Shown here: in pieces, positions 1 through 6,321 of the stretch
Layout: each line of letters begins with the position of its first letter
Position numbering within the stretch: position 1 is the first letter of the stretch
NCBI GenBank assembly: GCA_903932755.1
Contig: CAIZHL010000542.1
Span: 1-7,217 of the forward strand
Reading direction: 5' to 3'
DNA from: an uncultured beta proteobacterium
GTDB lineage: Bacteria; Pseudomonadota; Gammaproteobacteria; Burkholderiales; Rhodocyclaceae
Length of the DNA: 7,217 nt
Notes under the pieces: generated by a model
What the model was told of the DNA's origin: nothing
Databases searched by the model: none
The model's input: the letters and a program-made list of their open reading frames with translations, nothing else
Position numbers and translations under genes: made by a program

Positions 1-1181
1 AACATGATCTCGCCCATGGTCTGGTCGTCCCAGGGCACCGGCTGCATCGAGACCGGATCCATCACCGTGATCCCCTCCTGACAGTGATAGCGCACGCCCT
101 GGCGGCCGTTCATGCGCACCTGCTCGTCGAGCGGCAGGTCCAGCCACTCGTCGTGCTTGGCGCAGACCGCGGCGGGACCGTAGGTCTCCGTCAGGCCATA
201 GACGTGGGTAATGTTGAAGCCGATCTTGCCCATGCCTTCGATCACGGCCGCGGGCGGGGGTGCCGCGGCGACCAGCGCCGAAACCTTGTGGTTGATCCCG
301 GCGCGCCACTCGGCGGGGGAACTGATCAGCATCGAATGCACGATCGGCGCGCCGCAGTAATGGCTGACCTTGTGCTCGCGGATGGCGTCGAGGATCAGCT
401 TCGGATCGACGCGGCGCAGGCAGACATTGGTGCCGGAATTGGCCGCCACCGTCCACGGGAAGCACCAGCCGTTGCAATGGAACATCGGCAGCGTCCAAAG
501 ATAAACCGCCTGCGGCGGCATGCCCCAGGAAACGATGTTGGACAGCGCGTTGAGATAGGCGCCGCGGTGGTGATAGACCACGCCTTTGGGATTGCCGGTG
601 GTGCCCGAGGTGTAGTTGAGCGATATCGCGTCCCATTCGTCGGCCGGATTTTTCCAGGCGTAATCGGGATTGCCGCCGGCGATGAAGGTCTCGAAATCGA
701 TCGTGCCGAGGCGCTCGCCGGGGCCGCTGTATTCAGGATCATCGACATCGACGACGAGGATCTCGCGACCCAGTTCCGCCAGCGCTTTTTTCACCATCGG
801 CGAATACTCGCGGTCGGTAATCAGCACCTTGGCCTCGCCATGGTTGAGCATGAAGGCGATCGTCTCGGCATCGAGCCGGGTGTTCAGCGTATTCAGCACG
901 GCGCCGCACATCGGCACGCCGAAGTGGCACTCGAACATCTCGGGCGTGTTGTTGAGCATCGCCGCCACCGTGTCGCCGACGCCGATTCCCCGTGCCGCCA
1001 GGGCCGAGGCCAGGCGCCGGCTGCGCTCGTATTCCTGCAGCCAGGTGTAGCGGCGGGCGCCGTGGATCGACGCCACCCGCTGCGGATAAATGTAAGCCGA
1101 ACGCTCGATGAAGCTGAGCGGCGTCAGGGGGACGTAATTGGCCGGATTCTTGTCCAGTCCGGCGGCATAGGGATTGCTCAT
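1..1181 (-). CDS. AMP-forming acyl-CoA synthetase, 3' end outside window (partial)
   Basis: This gene encodes an adenylate-forming ligase that should activate a carboxylic acid with ATP to an acyl-AMP and then transfer it to CoA in the cytoplasm. The first 393 codons are present; related enzymes have about 540-550 residues, so the C-terminal hinge and lid domain are missing. The P-loop motif YTSGTTGNPKG is at residues 190-200, LPMFHCNGWCFPW at 231-243, and YGLTETYGP at 328-336. The HCNGWCFPW block is typical of the branch holding DmdB-like 3-methylmercaptopropionyl-CoA ligases, plant AAE1-type enzymes and many bacterial short/medium-chain acyl-CoA synthetases, so the exact substrate cannot be read from it. 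The ATG at 1179-1181 is preceded by GAGAGG with 8-nt spacing; the G of the upstream gene's TAG stop is the first base of this site. The gap to that gene is 13 nt, which points to co-transcription with the lipid-transporter genes. The family call is secure; the substrate is unknown. Confidence 0.93.
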   Translation of the reverse strand, partial: MSNPYAAGLDKNPANYVPLTPLSFIERSAYIYPQRVASIHGARRYTWLQEYERSRRLASALAARGIGVGDTVAAMLNNTPEMFECHFGVPMCGAVLNTLNTRLDAETIAFMLNHGEAKVLITDREYSPMVKKALAELGREILVVDVDDPEYSGPGERLGTIDFETFIAGGNPDYAWKNPADEWDAISLNYTSGTTGNPKGVVYHHRGAYLNALSNIVSWGMPPQAVYLWTLPMFHCNGWCFPWTVAANSGTNVCLRRVDPKLILDAIREHKVSHYCGAPIVHSMLISSPAEWRAGINHKVSALVAAAPPPAAVIEGMGKIGFNITHVYGLTETYGPAAVCAKHDEWLDLPLDEQVRMNGRQGVRYHCQEGITVMDPVSMQPVPWDDQTMGEIM

Positions 1182-1194
1182 GGAAATCGCCTCT

Positions 1195-1800
1195 CTAAGT
1201 GGTACGACATTGCTCGACGACGGCCGGCCGCTCGCGGGATAGCTCGCCCAGCCAGCTGCCAAGTTCGTCCGCCAGACCCTGCGCCGCATCCCGTGCCGCG
1301 GCGGCACCGCCGCGTGCATCGGCTGCCGGCGCCGGCCTGTAAATCATGAATGTCTTTTTCGACAGCATCGCGTCGCCGCGCACGGTCGACAGCACGGCCC
1401 TCGCTTCGACCACGGCGCCGCTCTTTTGCGGGTCATCGAAACGCTGCTCGAACTCGTCCAGCACCAGTTGCAAGCGACAGCCCATGCCAGTGAAATCGGC
1501 CTGGCCAAAAACAATCCGGCGCTTGAGGAAGCTTTCCAGCAACTCGGCGGGCGGCACCGCCCAGCGACTTTCAATATAGGTTTGCCGCCGCTGCGGCTCG
1601 GCGTAGGCGATCCTGTAGTGCATTGCATTGCCGGAAAGCCAGGAGGCGGCCCGGACATCGACGCTCGCGATCGGAATGCGCGATCCGGACCAGTTGCCGC
1701 CGGGCTTGCCCAGGTCATAGCTGACCACCTCGGCCGTACGCACGTTGCCGCCACAGGCGGCAAGCAGAGAGACCGCAAGAATCGTGAACAGCCGCTTCAT
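1195..1800 (-). CDS. ABC-type transport auxiliary lipoprotein (PqiC/YmbA-like)
   Basis: This is a 201-residue predicted lipoprotein. A short basic start (MKR) and a hydrophobic stretch lead to the lipobox LAAC at residues 13-16, so C16 should be lipidated. Residue 17 is Gly and not Asp, which fits sorting to the outer membrane. The body carries features of the ABC-transport auxiliary family that includes E. coli PqiC (YmbA): an early YDLG at 28-31, then MHYRIAYAEPQ at 60-70 and SRWAVPPAELL at 78-88. It starts inside the preceding MCE gene with a 4-nt ATGA overlap (1797-1800) and has a GGGAGA ribosome binding site 6-7 nt before the ATG, so translation is probably coupled to that gene. By analogy with PqiC, the protein may form the outer-membrane end of the MCE transporter; that role is inferred. 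The stretch from about residue 156 to 170 is rich in Ala, Pro, Arg and Gly and is probably flexible. Confidence 0.88.
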   Translation of the reverse strand: MKRLFTILAVSLLAACGGNVRTAEVVSYDLGKPGGNWSGSRIPIASVDVRAASWLSGNAMHYRIAYAEPQRRQTYIESRWAVPPAELLESFLKRRIVFGQADFTGMGCRLQLVLDEFEQRFDDPQKSGAVVEARAVLSTVRGDAMLSKKTFMIYRPAPAADARGGAAAARDAAQGLADELGSWLGELSRERPAVVEQCRTT

Positions 1801-2744
1801 TTGACTTCTCCCTGTCTTGCCGGGGCGGAAAACCCGGCTTCGCCGGGACCCGGCGTGCCCGCACCGCGTCCGAAAATCAGCATCTGCGGATTGCTTTCGA
1901 GGCCGTCCAGCAGGCGTGCCAGCTGTCGCGAATTGGCCGACAACTCGCGCATCAGCTCATTCGCGCGCGGTAGCGTCGTGCTCGCCAGTTCATCGCCGAC
2001 GCTGCCGGCCAGCTGGTCGACGCGGCGCGCCATGCTGTCCATCGACTTCACCAGATCACGCATCTCGCGGGTCAGCGGCGCGGCCTCCCCGGCCGTCTTT
2101 TCGACCTGTACCAGGATCTGCTGCAGGCGGCGCAGGTTGTCGGCGGAAAGCGCCTCACGCATCGCGGCCAGAACGACCGGCATTTCGCGCAGACCGTCGG
2201 ACGCGGTCGCCACATTGTCCAGCGTGCGCGAAAGATTCTGCACGTTCTTTTCGTCCAGCAACTTGGCCAATCTCACGGACACCGCGCTGATCTGGGTAAC
2301 GATGTCGCCGGCCTTCTCGCCCAGCGTATCGAACAGGGTGGGCCGCAGTGCTATGCGCGCCGGTTCGCCATCCTTGCCGGCCAGCAGCTCCGCCGAGGAT
2401 CCGTCGTCCTCGATCTGCACGTAGGCGAGGCCCGTCACGCCCTGGTAGCCGAGTTGGGCGCTGCTGCCCTTGGTCAGCTTGAAGCGGCTGTTCATGTTGA
2501 TGCGCACCAGGATTACCCGCGGGTCCGCCTCGTCAGGTTCGATGGCTTCCACCTTGCCGGCCCTGATGCCGCGGTAGCGAACCTGCGCCTGGACGTTGAG
2601 GCCGGTCACGTTGCGCCGCGTTTCGAGAACGTAGGTCGTGGTCGACTCGTCGCTCTGCCCCAGCCACCAGATGGCCAGTGCGGAGCATAAGGCGAGCAGG
2701 ATGGTGAAAATGCCTGCCGCCAGCGCGTGTGATCGGTTTTCCAT
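1797..2744 (-). CDS. MlaD-family MCE substrate-binding protein
   Basis: This 315-residue protein is the MCE component of an MlaFED-type lipid transporter. One transmembrane helix near residues 9-28 would anchor it in the inner membrane, with the rest in the periplasm. A single MCE domain spans about 36-113, with the conserved pieces VRYRGIRAGKVEAIE (55-69) and GVTGLAYVQIE (102-112). MCE domains form hexameric rings with a central lipid-conducting pore. About 145 mostly helical residues follow (roughly 136-282), with heptad-like leucines and alanines, then a Gly/Pro-rich tail after NPQMLIFG (286-293). E. coli MlaD is much shorter (about 183 residues), so this is the long type usually found with an auxiliary lipoprotein. 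The start at 2744 lies 12 nt after the ATPase stop, with only a weak GAGAG site before it. The stop overlaps the lipoprotein start. The family call is firm; the substrate and direction of transport are unknown. Confidence 0.93.
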   Translation of the reverse strand: MENRSHALAAGIFTILLALCSALAIWWLGQSDESTTTYVLETRRNVTGLNVQAQVRYRGIRAGKVEAIEPDEADPRVILVRINMNSRFKLTKGSSAQLGYQGVTGLAYVQIEDDGSSAELLAGKDGEPARIALRPTLFDTLGEKAGDIVTQISAVSVRLAKLLDEKNVQNLSRTLDNVATASDGLREMPVVLAAMREALSADNLRRLQQILVQVEKTAGEAAPLTREMRDLVKSMDSMARRVDQLAGSVGDELASTTLPRANELMRELSANSRQLARLLDGLESNPQMLIFGRGAGTPGPGEAGFSAPARQGEVK

Positions 2745-2756
2745 GGTTTTGGACTC

Positions 2757-3542
2757 TCAGCGCGGCGCAGGCGCGTGCCCGGAATTCTGCAGGGCACGCA
2801 CGCTGCGCTCGGAAAGGAAAAAGTTGCGAATGAAAGGATGGTCGAAGTGCATTATTTCCTCGGTCGAACCGTAGGCGAGAATGCGCTGTTCGGCAAGCAC
2901 CGCGACGCGGGTTGAAAGCGCCGCCAGGGTGTCGAGGTCATGGGTGACGAGCATCACGGTGAGCCCGAGTTCCTCGCCCAGCGTGCGGATCAAGCGCACG
3001 AAACTGTCCGAGCGGTCCGGGTCGAGGCCGGCCGTCGGCTCGTCGAGCAAAAGCAGTTCCGGCTCCAGCGCCAGCGCGCGCGCCAGGGCGACGCGCTTGA
3101 TCATGCCGCCGGAAAGTTCGGCCGGCATCAGCTTTCCATGACGCGGCAGCAGTTCGACCATCGACAGCTTGAGCATGACCAGGTCGTGGATCGCATCCTC
3201 GTCGTAGCGCTTGAGTTCCCGCAGCGGAAAGGCGATGTTGTCATAAACGTTGAATGCCGAAAACAGCGCACCTTGCTGGAACAGCACGCCGAAGCGCTGC
3301 CGCAGCGAGCGCTCGCGCGCCACGCCGCCGCCGAACAGAGGCTCGCCGAAGAGTTCGATGCTGCCGGCATCGGGCAGGAGCAGGCCGATCACCATGCGCA
3401 GCAGCGTGGTCTTGCCGCTGCCGGAACCACCGACCAGGGACACCAGTTCGCCGCGCTGGACGTCGAGGTTGAGCCCCTTGTGGATCCACACCTCGCCGAA
3501 GCGGGTGGAAAGATCGCGAATGCGGATCACCGGGGCCGTCAT
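2757..3542 (-). CDS. MlaF-type ABC transporter ATP-binding protein
   Basis: This 261-residue ATPase should power the MlaE-type permease from the cytoplasmic side. All nucleotide-binding motifs are intact: Walker A GGSGSGKTT at residues 38-46, the Q-loop FQQGALF at 88-94, the ABC signature LSGGM at 143-147, Walker B LLLLDEPT at 163-170, the D-loop AGLD at 171-174 and the switch histidine H201 in THDLD. The FQQGALF(S)AFNVYDNIAFPL stretch and the signature LSGGMIKRVALARA are characteristic of MlaF and related MCE-system ATPases, as opposed to generic importers. A C-terminal segment, DHPFIRNFF (234-242), matches the usual end of MlaF proteins, which in E. coli contacts the neighbouring subunit. 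The gene begins 11 nt after the permease stop, with no strong ribosome binding site before its ATG, so it probably depends on read-through or coupled translation from the permease. Confidence 0.95.
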   Translation of the reverse strand: MTAPVIRIRDLSTRFGEVWIHKGLNLDVQRGELVSLVGGSGSGKTTLLRMVIGLLLPDAGSIELFGEPLFGGGVARERSLRQRFGVLFQQGALFSAFNVYDNIAFPLRELKRYDEDAIHDLVMLKLSMVELLPRHGKLMPAELSGGMIKRVALARALALEPELLLLDEPTAGLDPDRSDSFVRLIRTLGEELGLTVMLVTHDLDTLAALSTRVAVLAEQRILAYGSTEEIMHFDHPFIRNFFLSERSVRALQNSGHAPAPR

Positions 3543-3553
3543 GGTCTGTGCGC

Positions 3554-4672
3554 TTATCCGGGAAGGCCGATGCCGCGCGTCGCGATGGCAAACAATGAAT
3601 CGAGGATGATGACCACGGTAATTGCCGAGACCACCGCCGCCGTCGTATTGCTCGACAGGCTCTCCGTATTGGGGCGCACCCTGAGGCCGAAATGGCAGGC
3701 CACCAGGGCGACGAACATGCCGAATACCGCACCCTTGGCCAGGCCGATCCAGAGGTTGGCGGCGGGTACCACGCGCGGCAGGGTCTGGAAGAAGAAGCCG
3801 TAGGAGATGTCGAGCTGCATCTGCGCCGAGACCATGCCGCCGACCAGCGCTATCGCCGTGGCCCAGAGCGTCAGCAGCGGCATGGCGATGGTCAGCGCCA
3901 CCACCTTGGGAAAGATCAGGCGCAGTCCGCGCGGCACGCCCATGGTCGACAGCGCATCGATCTCCTCGGTGACGCGCATCACGCCAAGTTGCGCGGTCAT
4001 CGCCGACCCAGAGCGGCCGGCCACCAGGATGGCAACCAGCACCGGACCGAGTTCGCGCACGATGCCGAGGCCGATGATGTTGACGATGAAAATGTCCGCG
4101 CCGAACTGCTTGAGCTGCAAGGCGGACAGGTAGGACAGCACGACCCCGATGAGGAAGCCGACCAGGGCGGTGACCGGCATCGCACGCACGCCGCTCTTGT
4201 AGAGATTTGCGGAAATTTCGCGTTTCGGCAGATCGGCCGGATAGCGCATGACATGAATCAGATTCAGGCCGAACTGGCCGATCAGCGCGACGAAGTCCGC
4301 CAAATGGCGCCCGATGCCGATCGCCCCGCTGCCGACCGCGACCACGCCGGCCAGCGGCGATACCGGTGCGACCGTCGCCCGCGGCTCATGATCCGCAATC
4401 TGGATGCGCTCGAACACCCGCCAATGTTCCGGCTTGATCTCCAGTTGCAGCGGCAAAGCGCGTCCCCAGGCACGCCACAAGAGCATGGCGCCGGCACTGT
4501 CGATCGCTTCGAGGTTCAGGCAATCCCAGCGGCTGTCGGCAGCCGCCGCCCTGCCGAGCACGTCGGCCAATTCGGTGGCACGCAGTGACGTCGTCGCCAG
4601 CGTCCAGCGCCCTGCGAGCCGCACTTGCTGTCCGCCGTCGCGAACGATCACTTCAATCTGAGCGGCTGACAT
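3554..4672 (-). CDS. MlaE-family lipid ABC transporter permease with N-terminal STAS domain
   Basis: This is the membrane subunit of an MCE-type lipid transporter, 372 residues from the ATG, against about 260 for E. coli MlaE. The extra length is an N-terminal STAS/MlaB-like domain, roughly residues 5-98, with the loop motif DSAGAMLL at 58-65. In E. coli, MlaB is a separate STAS protein that binds and stabilises MlaF; here the equivalent is fused to the permease. The MlaE domain follows, with RELGPVL (206-212), AGRSGSAMTAQLG (218-230) and EEIDALSTMG (236-245), which are the family's signature and ATPase-coupling regions. Hydrophobic segments lie near 165-185, 195-219, 256-282, 308-328 and 346-364. 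Two adjacent starts are possible, GTG at 4675 and ATG at 4672; I chose the ATG, although neither has a clear ribosome binding site. It is the first gene of the transporter cluster. Confidence 0.94.
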   Translation of the reverse strand: MSAAQIEVIVRDGGQQVRLAGRWTLATTSLRATELADVLGRAAAADSRWDCLNLEAIDSAGAMLLWRAWGRALPLQLEIKPEHWRVFERIQIADHEPRATVAPVSPLAGVVAVGSGAIGIGRHLADFVALIGQFGLNLIHVMRYPADLPKREISANLYKSGVRAMPVTALVGFLIGVVLSYLSALQLKQFGADIFIVNIIGLGIVRELGPVLVAILVAGRSGSAMTAQLGVMRVTEEIDALSTMGVPRGLRLIFPKVVALTIAMPLLTLWATAIALVGGMVSAQMQLDISYGFFFQTLPRVVPAANLWIGLAKGAVFGMFVALVACHFGLRVRPNTESLSSNTTAAVVSAITVVIILDSLFAIATRGIGLPG

Positions 4673-4710
4673 CACGCGGGGGCATGCGCTCGAAGGGTGG
4701 GAAGGCCGCG

Positions 4711-4716
4711 ATTATA
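4711..4716 (-). promoter_or_regulatory. Candidate -10 element for the lipid-transporter operon
   Basis: The minus strand reads a perfect TATAAT here, in the gap between the ppx stop and the permease start. In this GC-rich DNA it stands out sharply. Transcription would begin near 4704 and leave a leader of about 30 nt before the permease. The -35 position (about 4734-4739) reads TCGGCC, a poor match to TTGACA, and there is no TGN extension, so a sigma-70 promoter here may be weak or activator-dependent. The motif is seen directly; promoter function is inferred. Confidence 0.45.
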
Positions 4717-4739
4717 ACCACGCTGCATCGTCCGGCCGA

Positions 4740-6224
4740 TCACGCCTGTCGATCGATCCGCAGATCGCCGCCGATGCCGGCCCACTGCTGCGCCTCATCC
4801 TCCAGCGCAGCCGCGGTCAGCGGCAGGACGTCCAAACCATCTGCACCCAGGCTGAGATGAAAGCCGTTGCGGGTAAAGCCGGACGAAAGTGGCGGCAAGG
4901 CCTGATCGTCGCGCGACCGATGCAGCAGGGCTGCCGTGCGCAGGCAGAATATCAGCGTCCATTCCGGAGCTTCCCCGCGCAAGGGCTGGGCGCGTTCCAG
5001 TTTGCCGCGATGCGCCAGCACCAGACGCGACAGGCGTGCCTGGTCGCGCCTGGAAAATCCCGGCATGTCGGCATTGGCCAGAATGTAGGCGCTGTGCTTG
5101 TGATAGCTCGAATGCGCCACGGATATGCCGACCTCATGCAGAAATGCGGCCCAGACCAGGAATTGCGCATCCGGATGCCCCGCCGCGCGACTGGTCGGCA
5201 CCATCTGGTTGAGCAGGGCCAGCGCCGTCCGGGCGACGCGCGACGCCTGTCGCTGGTCGACCTCGTAGCGCTGCATGAAGCGTGTTACCGTCGCTTCGCG
5301 CAGGTCTTCGTGATGATAGCGCCCGAGTTGGTCGTAGAGCACGCCCAGGCGCAGGGCGCCTTCCGAAAACTCCATGCGCTCGAGCCCGAACTCCTTGAAG
5401 ATGGCGGACATGATCGCCAGGCCGCCGGGCAAGACCGGTATCCGGTCCGCGCGCAAACCCTGCAGTTTCATGCGCGCGGCTTCGCCGGCATGGATCAGTT
5501 CATTGCGCAGTTTTTCCAGGCCGTCCCGCGTCACGCCGTGAGCGGAAAAACCGTTCAGTTCCAGCAAATCGACGATGGCCTTGGCGGTGCCCGACGAACC
5601 GATGGCTTCGTCCCAACCCGTTTCGCGATAGACATGCACGATGGTCTGCAGTTCGCGCCGCGCCGCCAGTTCGGCCTCCTTGAAAGAGCGCTTGTCGACG
5701 CGGCCCTCGGGGAAAAACCGCAAACTGAAACTGACGCAGCCCATATAGAGCGATTCCAGCCGGATCGGATCGATGTTCTGGCCGATGATGAATTCGGTGG
5801 AACCGCCGCCGATGTCGACCACCAGCTGGCGAGTTTGCGGATTGGCCAGGGTATGCGCCACCCCCAGATAGATCAGGCGCGCTTCCTCGCGGCCGGCGAT
5901 AACCTCGATGGGGAAGCCCAATGCGGCCTCCGCCCTTTCGAGGAAAGCTTCGGCATTCTTCGCCACGCGCAGCGTATTGGTCGCAACCGCGCGCACCGCC
6001 TCTTTATCGAAGCCGCGCAAACGCTCGCCAAAGCGCGAAAGTGCCTCCACGCCGCGCTGCTGCGCCGCAGCATCAAGCTTCTTTTCGGCGGTCAGGCCTG
6101 CGGCGAGCCGCACCGACTCCTTAAGCCCGTCCAGAGGATAAATCTGGTTGGCGACGATGCGCCCGACTTGCAGACGGAAGCTGTTGGAGCCGAGATCCAC
6201 CGCGGCGATCAGTTCGTAACCCAT
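4740..6224 (-). CDS. ppx: Exopolyphosphatase (Ppx/GppA family)
   Basis: This 494-residue enzyme should release terminal phosphate from inorganic polyphosphate, and possibly from pppGpp, because Ppx and GppA belong to the same family. The actin-like ATPase-fold core has DLGSN at residues 10-14, GREEARLIYLGV at 111-122 (the region of the catalytic glutamate), DIGGGSTEF at 137-145, GSSGT at 209-213 and LPGG at 265-268. The C-terminal helical HD-like domain has FLHEVG at 361-366 and HSSYHKHSAYIL at 371-382. The protein ends with the WAGIGGDLRI-type strand (481-490) seen at the end of E. coli Ppx. Its length, close to E. coli Ppx (513 residues), and the full C-terminal domain favour Ppx over the short single-domain homologues. 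The ATG at 6224 is the first possible start because an in-frame TAG lies 12 nt upstream. There is no usable ribosome binding site close by. It diverges from ppk1 and runs towards the lipid-transporter genes. Confidence 0.95.
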   Translation of the reverse strand: MGYELIAAVDLGSNSFRLQVGRIVANQIYPLDGLKESVRLAAGLTAEKKLDAAAQQRGVEALSRFGERLRGFDKEAVRAVATNTLRVAKNAEAFLERAEAALGFPIEVIAGREEARLIYLGVAHTLANPQTRQLVVDIGGGSTEFIIGQNIDPIRLESLYMGCVSFSLRFFPEGRVDKRSFKEAELAARRELQTIVHVYRETGWDEAIGSSGTAKAIVDLLELNGFSAHGVTRDGLEKLRNELIHAGEAARMKLQGLRADRIPVLPGGLAIMSAIFKEFGLERMEFSEGALRLGVLYDQLGRYHHEDLREATVTRFMQRYEVDQRQASRVARTALALLNQMVPTSRAAGHPDAQFLVWAAFLHEVGISVAHSSYHKHSAYILANADMPGFSRRDQARLSRLVLAHRGKLERAQPLRGEAPEWTLIFCLRTAALLHRSRDDQALPPLSSGFTRNGFHLSLGADGLDVLPLTAAALEDEAQQWAGIGGDLRIDRQA

Positions 6225-6230
6225 TCGAAG

Positions 6231-6236
6231 ATTCTA
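6231..6236 (-). promoter_or_regulatory. Candidate -10 element for ppx, possibly leaderless
   Basis: The minus strand reads TAGAAT, a 5 of 6 match to TATAAT. Counting the usual distance from a -10 hexamer puts the transcription start at 6224, which is the A of the ppx ATG. That would give a leaderless mRNA and would explain the lack of a nearby ribosome binding site. The -35 position (6254-6259) reads CGGAGG and is not a match, so the call is tentative. Confidence 0.3.
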
Positions 6237-6258
6237 CCGCGCGATCAGGCTCTCCTCC

Positions 6259-6287
6259 GTGTCACACGAGAGCAACAGAATTGACAC
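6259..6287. repeat. Inverted repeat GTGTCA-N17-TGACAC between ppx and ppk1
   Basis: GTGTCA at 6259-6264 and its exact reverse complement TGACAC at 6282-6287 form a 6-bp inverted repeat with a 17-nt spacer. The half-sites are about 23 bp apart, close to two helical turns, so a dimeric regulator could contact one DNA face. It sits just upstream of the candidate ppk1 -10. The repeat is seen directly; an operator role is speculative, since 6-bp arms can occur by chance. Confidence 0.3.
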
Positions 6288-6292
6288 ATAAT
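6287..6292 (+). promoter_or_regulatory. Candidate -10 element for ppk1
   Basis: CATAAT matches TATAAT at 5 of 6 positions and lies in the most AT-rich part of the gap. Transcription would start near 6299 and leave a leader of about 23 nt before the ATG at 6322. No -35 match occurs at 15-19 bp upstream. A TTGACA is present at 6281-6286 but directly abuts the hexamer and cannot serve as its -35. Activator dependence would fit, but is not shown. Confidence 0.3.
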
Positions 6293-6321
6293 CATGCCCA
6301 TCCACGCCCCTGAAAGCCGCC

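Larger units (their letters stand above)
6225..6321. promoter_or_regulatory. Divergent ppx-ppk1 intergenic regulatory region
   Basis: These 97 bp separate the two start codons and must hold the promoters of both genes unless transcription enters from elsewhere. The stretch around 6270-6293 is AT-richer than its surroundings. It contains one candidate -10 for each direction and a 6-bp inverted repeat, listed separately. A strong Shine-Dalgarno-like GGAGGAG occurs on the minus strand at 6252-6258, but it is about 27 nt from the ppx ATG and has no usable start next to it. Confidence 0.7.

Noticed and set aside
84..1349. Long plus-strand open frame (421 codons) opposite the acyl-CoA synthetase and the end of the lipoprotein gene
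   Set aside because: The minus strand has intact adenylate-forming ligase motifs across the same DNA. The plus-strand product is rich in Arg, His, Gly and Ala with no recognisable motif, as expected for the antisense of a GC-rich gene.
2940..4588. Two plus-strand open frames of 287 and 298 codons opposite the ATPase and permease genes
   Set aside because: They overlap each other and lie antisense to well-conserved ABC transporter genes; their compositions (Arg/Gln/His/Asp-rich) look like reverse-complement translations.
4704..4737. Possible terminator after ppx formed by GGCCG (4704-4708) and CGGCC (4733-4737)
   Set aside because: The arms are only 5 bp with a 24-nt loop and there is no following T tract on the minus strand, so a rho-independent terminator is not supported.
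4857..6284. 475-codon plus-strand open frame covering nearly all of ppx
   Set aside because: Ppx motifs are complete on the minus strand. The antisense frame lacks a family motif and ends just inside the intergenic gap, so it is a codon-bias shadow despite its length.
6259..6292. Pho box controlling ppk1
   Set aside because: A Pho box needs direct TGTCA-type repeats 11 bp apart. TGTCA occurs at 6260-6264 but the position 11 bp on reads AGCAA, and the next similar motif is inverted (TGACA), so the match is too poor to claim.
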